This document shows positions 7,385 to 9,254 of a DNA stretch of 9,254 bases, in pieces. Position 1 is the stretch's first letter. Each line of letters begins with the position of its first letter. Source of the stretch: Clostridiales bacterium (GTDB taxonomy: Bacteria; Bacillota; Clostridia; Oscillospirales; QAMX01); assembly GCA_012841675.1 (NCBI GenBank), contig DUUG01000141.1, positions 1 through 9,254 of the forward strand, given 5' to 3'. The notes below the pieces were generated by a model, which saw only the letters and a program-made list of their open reading frames with translations, was not told where the DNA came from and ran no database searches. The position numbers and the translations under genes are program-made.

Positions 7385-8512
7385 CTACATATATTTGGAC
7401 GTGATGGCGCACATCTCGTCAAAATGCTTCTCCATTTCTAAAACAAGTTTCATTTGGTTACGTGCACGGTCCAAATTGTGATTCTCACGGTGAATTCGGA
7501 AATATTTGTCTCCCTCTAAATGGTCCTTCAAGAAGCGGGAGGCCAGCTCCAGGGTGATAAGCCTAGCGCCCCAAGGCAGGTTTTCGATTTCGGCCTTAGT
7601 CAAAAAGCCGGTGGTTGCGCCGACAAAACCGGCGGTAAACTGCTCAAACAGGTGCATATCCAGATTGACAAGGGAAAGGTCGGTTTCGTCCTCGGCGGCA
7701 GTGGAGGCGGCAAAGCGAATGGCATCGCCATAGTCATACGCCGCCAGACCCGGCATAACCGTATCCAAGTCAATGACGCACAAGGCTTCGCCCGTTTCAT
7801 CGTCGATCATAATGTTGTTGTACTTTGTATCGTTATGCGTTACACGGAGAGGCAGAAGCCCCAGAGCCTGCATATCGACCAGACGGGACGCCTCATTGGC
7901 GCGTTCGCGGAAAAATTCAATTTCAGGCAGAACGTCTTTGACGCGGCCACACTCGTCTTTTTCCACCGCGGCAAAAAAGTCGGCCATACGCTTCTTGGTA
8001 TTGTGAAAATCGGGAATTGTATCCTTCAACGTGTGGATCGGAAAGTCTGCCAGCAATGTTTGGAACCGGCCGAAGGCATACCCCGCATTATACAGGTGGC
8101 GAGCATTCTGAACTGTATCGTATGTGGATGCACCGCGAATAAAATGATAAATGCGCCAGTATTCGCCCCTTTCATCGATATGGAAACTTTTACCATCCTT
8201 GGCATAGATTACCGTTAACGCCTCCCGCTCGGGATTTCCCCCGGCGGCAAGTATCTTTTTATGCAGGTGGGCCGTGACGGCACAGATGTTTTCCATAACC
8301 TCTTCGGGATTCTTAAACACATACTGGTTGATTGCCTGAAGGGCATAGGAATGGGGAATTCCCTCGTCATCCTCTGTAATCAGGCGGTATGTGGTGTTAA
8401 TATGGCCTTGAATAATGGGAATTATTTTGATTAGCCGCCCGGCCAGAGGAAAATGGCTTACAATCTTGGATATAAATTCTGTGATATTTTCTCCTTTTTT
8501 ATCGCAATGCAT
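7385..8512 (-). CDS. NahK-like sugar 1-kinase / APH-fold phosphotransferase
   Basis: A 375-residue soluble kinase of the aminoglycoside phosphotransferase fold. An N-terminal nucleotide-binding lobe contains GHINTTY (36-42), and LQAINQYVF (58-66) is a hallmark of the N-acetylhexosamine 1-kinase group. The catalytic loop is THNDTKYNN (225-233), with catalytic Asp228 and metal-binding Asn232 or Asn233. The second metal motif is VIDLDTVMPG (246-255), followed by YDYGDAIRFAASTAAEDE (259-276), close to what I recall of Bifidobacterium NahK. That enzyme phosphorylates GlcNAc or GalNAc at C1 with ATP. The usual partner, galacto-N-biose/lacto-N-biose phosphorylase, is not in this window, so the substrate is unproven and no symbol is given. 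The start has a strong AAGGAGG 10 nt upstream. It is the first gene of the probable minus-strand operon. All catalytic residues appear present. Confidence 0.83.
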   Translation of the reverse strand: MHCDKKGENITEFISKIVSHFPLAGRLIKIIPIIQGHINTTYRLITEDDEGIPHSYALQAINQYVFKNPEEVMENICAVTAHLHKKILAAGGNPEREALTVIYAKDGKSFHIDERGEYWRIYHFIRGASTYDTVQNARHLYNAGYAFGRFQTLLADFPIHTLKDTIPDFHNTKKRMADFFAAVEKDECGRVKDVLPEIEFFRERANEASRLVDMQALGLLPLRVTHNDTKYNNIMIDDETGEALCVIDLDTVMPGLAAYDYGDAIRFAASTAAEDETDLSLVNLDMHLFEQFTAGFVGATTGFLTKAEIENLPWGARLITLELASRFLKDHLEGDKYFRIHRENHNLDRARNQMKLVLEMEKHFDEMCAITSKYM

Positions 8513-8524
8513 TACAAAAAAGCC

Positions 8525-8559
8525 TCCTTACGGAAAGGAAATCCGCCTTTTGGACGGAT
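8525..8559 (-). promoter_or_regulatory. Two small hairpins in the kinase leader, one covering the Shine-Dalgarno
   Basis: In the leader RNA (minus strand) an upstream hairpin pairs ATCCG with CGGAT (8541-8559), with two more inner base pairs after a one-base bulge and an AAAA loop. Immediately downstream, TCCTT pairs with AAGGA (8525-8539) around a 5-nt loop, and this AAGGA is part of the kinase Shine-Dalgarno AAGGAGG. Partial occlusion of the ribosome site is possible. The stems are short, and no known riboswitch class is recognised. Confidence 0.35.
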
Positions 8560-8587
8560 CTCACATAAATACCTTACAATACTATAT

Positions 8588-8616
8588 ATGATACCAACAA
8601 ACATATGATAAGTCAA
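8588..8616 (-). promoter_or_regulatory. Sigma-A-type promoter of the minus-strand operon
   Basis: On the minus strand, TTGACT (8616-8611) and TATCAT (8593-8588) are separated by exactly 17 bp, each matching the consensus at 5 of 6 positions. The expected start near 8581 gives a leader of about 69 nt before the kinase ATG at 8512. It is the only good minus-strand promoter seen upstream of the kinase-rlmB-ATPase-like-proS cluster. Confidence 0.68.
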
Positions 8617-8712
8617 CCAAAAAAGCATGAAAAAGGATGTGTCCATTTCTTAAAAAAATGCGTATCCGCCGTTGCAACTTTCACAAGCAAAGACGGAAAT
8701 GGGATGAATTTT

Positions 8713-8734
8713 TATTTACATTTATTTGTAAATA
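8713..8734. repeat. Perfect 8-bp inverted repeat between the divergent promoters (operator-like)
   Basis: TATTTACA (8713-8720) and its exact reverse complement TGTAAATA (8727-8734) flank a 6-nt AT-rich spacer. The repeat lies about 15 bp upstream of the weak carB -35 position and about 100 bp upstream of the opposing operon promoter. Its spacing is compatible with a dimeric DNA-binding protein, but I cannot assign a regulator. An AT-rich UP-like element or chance is also possible. Confidence 0.4.
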
Positions 8735-8748
8735 TACAGTGTAAGCCC

Positions 8749-8777
8749 TTTTCGGTCGGGGGAGGGTGTGGTATAAT
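8749..8777 (+). promoter_or_regulatory. Extended -10 promoter of carB
   Basis: TGGTATAAT (8769-8777) is a perfect extended -10 (TGn plus TATAAT). The -35 region at 17-bp spacing is weak (TTTTCG, 8749-8754), as often tolerated with an extended -10. The start should be near 8784, leaving a leader of about 96 nt before carB. Confidence 0.7.
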
Positions 8778-8790
8778 TAACTCTGAAAAC

Positions 8791-8825
8791 AAGTTCGCCG
8801 CCTGGCAATTTCCGGCGGCGGGTTT
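8791..8825 (+). promoter_or_regulatory. Strong GC-rich hairpin in the carB leader
   Basis: CGCCGCC (8796-8802) pairs perfectly with GGCGGCG (8814-8820). The stem can be extended outward by five pairs (8791-8795 with 8821-8825, including G-U wobbles) and inward by GG/CC after a one-base bulge. No U tract follows, so it is not a classical terminator. A role in leader stability or attenuation is possible. The PyrR-binding consensus is not visible. Confidence 0.5.
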
Positions 8826-8845
8826 ACAAAAGGGTATTATTTAGC

Positions 8846-8859
8846 AGGCCGACTGGCCT
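8846..8859 (+). promoter_or_regulatory. Short hairpin just before the carB ribosome binding site
   Basis: AGGCC (8846-8850) and GGCCT (8855-8859) form a 5-bp stem with a GACT tetraloop, ending 5 nt before the Shine-Dalgarno AAAGGA (8865-8870). The sequence is clearly complementary, but its biological role is unproven. Confidence 0.35.
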
Positions 8860-8879
8860 TACAGAAAGGAAGCAAAGCT

Positions 8880-9254
8880 ATGCCTTTGACAAGGGATATA
8901 AAGCGGGTACTGGTCATCGGGTCGGGGCCGATTGTCATCGGCCAAGCCGCGGAGTTTGATTATGCAGGAACCCAGGCCTGTCGGGCACTAAAAGAGGAAG
9001 GATTGGAAGTCGTTTTGGTCAATTCCAACCCTGCCACTATTATGACCGACCATGTCATGGCCGACAAAATCTATATTGAGCCGCTGACCGTGCCCACACT
9101 GAAGCGCATTATCCAAAAAGAGCGTCCCGATAGCCTGCTTTCCACTTTGGGCGGCCAAACGGGGCTTACCTTGTCTATGCAGCTTGCAAAGGACGGGTTT
9201 TTGGAAAAGTACGGCGTTCGGCTGCTGGGTGCCACACCGGAAACCATCGATAAG
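8880..9254 (+). CDS. carB: Carbamoyl-phosphate synthase large subunit, N-terminal part (truncated by window end)
   Basis: The first 125 codons of an open frame that continues past the window; full-length CarB is about 1,060-1,080 residues. CarB makes carbamoyl phosphate from bicarbonate, two ATP and ammonia delivered by the glutaminase subunit CarA, feeding pyrimidine and arginine synthesis in the cytosol. The N-terminal pre-ATP-grasp region is unmistakable: VLVIGSGPIVIGQ (10-22), AAEFDYAGTQACRALKEEG (23-41), VLVNSNPATIMTD (45-57) and LGGQTGLTLSMQLA (90-103), all matching CarB of other bacteria. The ATG at 8880 has AAAGGA 9 nt upstream. It diverges from the kinase operon. carA is not immediately upstream, since the adjacent 367 bp hold only promoters and leader, so the glutaminase subunit must be encoded downstream or elsewhere. 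Confidence 0.95.
   Translation, partial: MPLTRDIKRVLVIGSGPIVIGQAAEFDYAGTQACRALKEEGLEVVLVNSNPATIMTDHVMADKIYIEPLTVPTLKRIIQKERPDSLLSTLGGQTGLTLSMQLAKDGFLEKYGVRLLGATPETIDK

Larger units (their letters stand above)
8513..8879. other. Divergent intergenic region (367 bp)
   Basis: This is the only gap over 300 bp. It holds the minus-strand operon promoter and leader (8513-8616), an AT-rich stretch with the 8-bp inverted repeat (8713-8734), and the carB promoter and structured leader (8749-8879). Between about 8620 and 8712 I see nothing interpretable beyond A-rich runs. A 79-codon open frame across it looks spurious. Confidence 0.8.

Noticed and set aside
7520..8218. 232-codon plus-strand open frame opposite the sugar kinase
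   Set aside because: Antisense shadow of the kinase gene, with no convincing start signal or family resemblance.
7385..8512. Calling the kinase an aminoglycoside-resistance enzyme
   Set aside because: It shares the APH fold, but the GHINTTY, LQAINQYVF and STAAEDE segments point to the sugar 1-kinase branch, and the context is a housekeeping operon without mobile elements.
8605..8844. 79-codon plus-strand open frame in the divergent intergenic region
   Set aside because: It overlaps both the carB promoter and the leader hairpin, has no good Shine-Dalgarno before its ATG, and has an uninformative composition; regulatory DNA is the better explanation.

Overview
The window reads as a piece of a Gram-positive, low-to-mid GC Bacillota chromosome, most likely class Clostridia and perhaps Oscillospiraceae-like. 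This rests on strong AGGAGG-type ribosome binding sites, TTGACA/TATAAT promoters, moderate GC, and the character of the CarB, ProRS and EF-G-like proteins. Genus cannot be assigned from sequence alone. It looks like ordinary, densely coded chromosome: no IS element, phage gene, CRISPR array, tRNA or rRNA was seen.

Layout: five genes lie on the minus strand and one partial gene on the plus strand, diverging from a 367-bp intergenic region (8513-8879). Reading the minus strand from right to left, the genes are: a NahK-like sugar 1-kinase of the APH fold (7385-8512); the 23S rRNA 2'-O-methyltransferase RlmB (6527-7375); a large membrane protein (4044-6491); prolyl-tRNA synthetase ProS (2277-4007); and a divergent EF-G-like translational GTPase (36-2114). 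The first four are separated by only 9, 35 and 36 bp and look like one operon read from a promoter at 8588-8616. The EF-G-like gene follows a 162-bp gap containing its own strong promoter (2182-2210). On the plus strand, carB (carbamoyl-phosphate synthase large subunit) starts at 8880 behind an extended -10 promoter and a structured leader, and runs off the window.

The most unusual gene is the membrane protein at 4044-6491. Its eight predicted membrane segments and the remains of its cytoplasmic domains match the plan of heavy-metal (P1B) P-type ATPases. However, every catalytic signature is missing or altered: the phosphorylated DKTGT aspartate, the TGE loop, the CPC metal site, the HP dipeptide, TGDN and GDGxND. 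It also carries an approximately 260-residue, low-complexity N-terminal tail with one short amphipathic motif. It is an intact 815-codon reading frame in an operon with housekeeping translation genes, which suggests a maintained pseudo-ATPase with a non-transport role.

A second point of interest is the EF-G-like protein, whose G domain departs from canonical EF-G at the catalytic histidine, the DTPG box and the NKxD guanine-specificity box. Functionally the minus-strand cluster is translation-centred (rRNA methylation, tRNA charging, ribosomal GTPase), with a sugar kinase at its head and the pseudo-ATPase in the middle.
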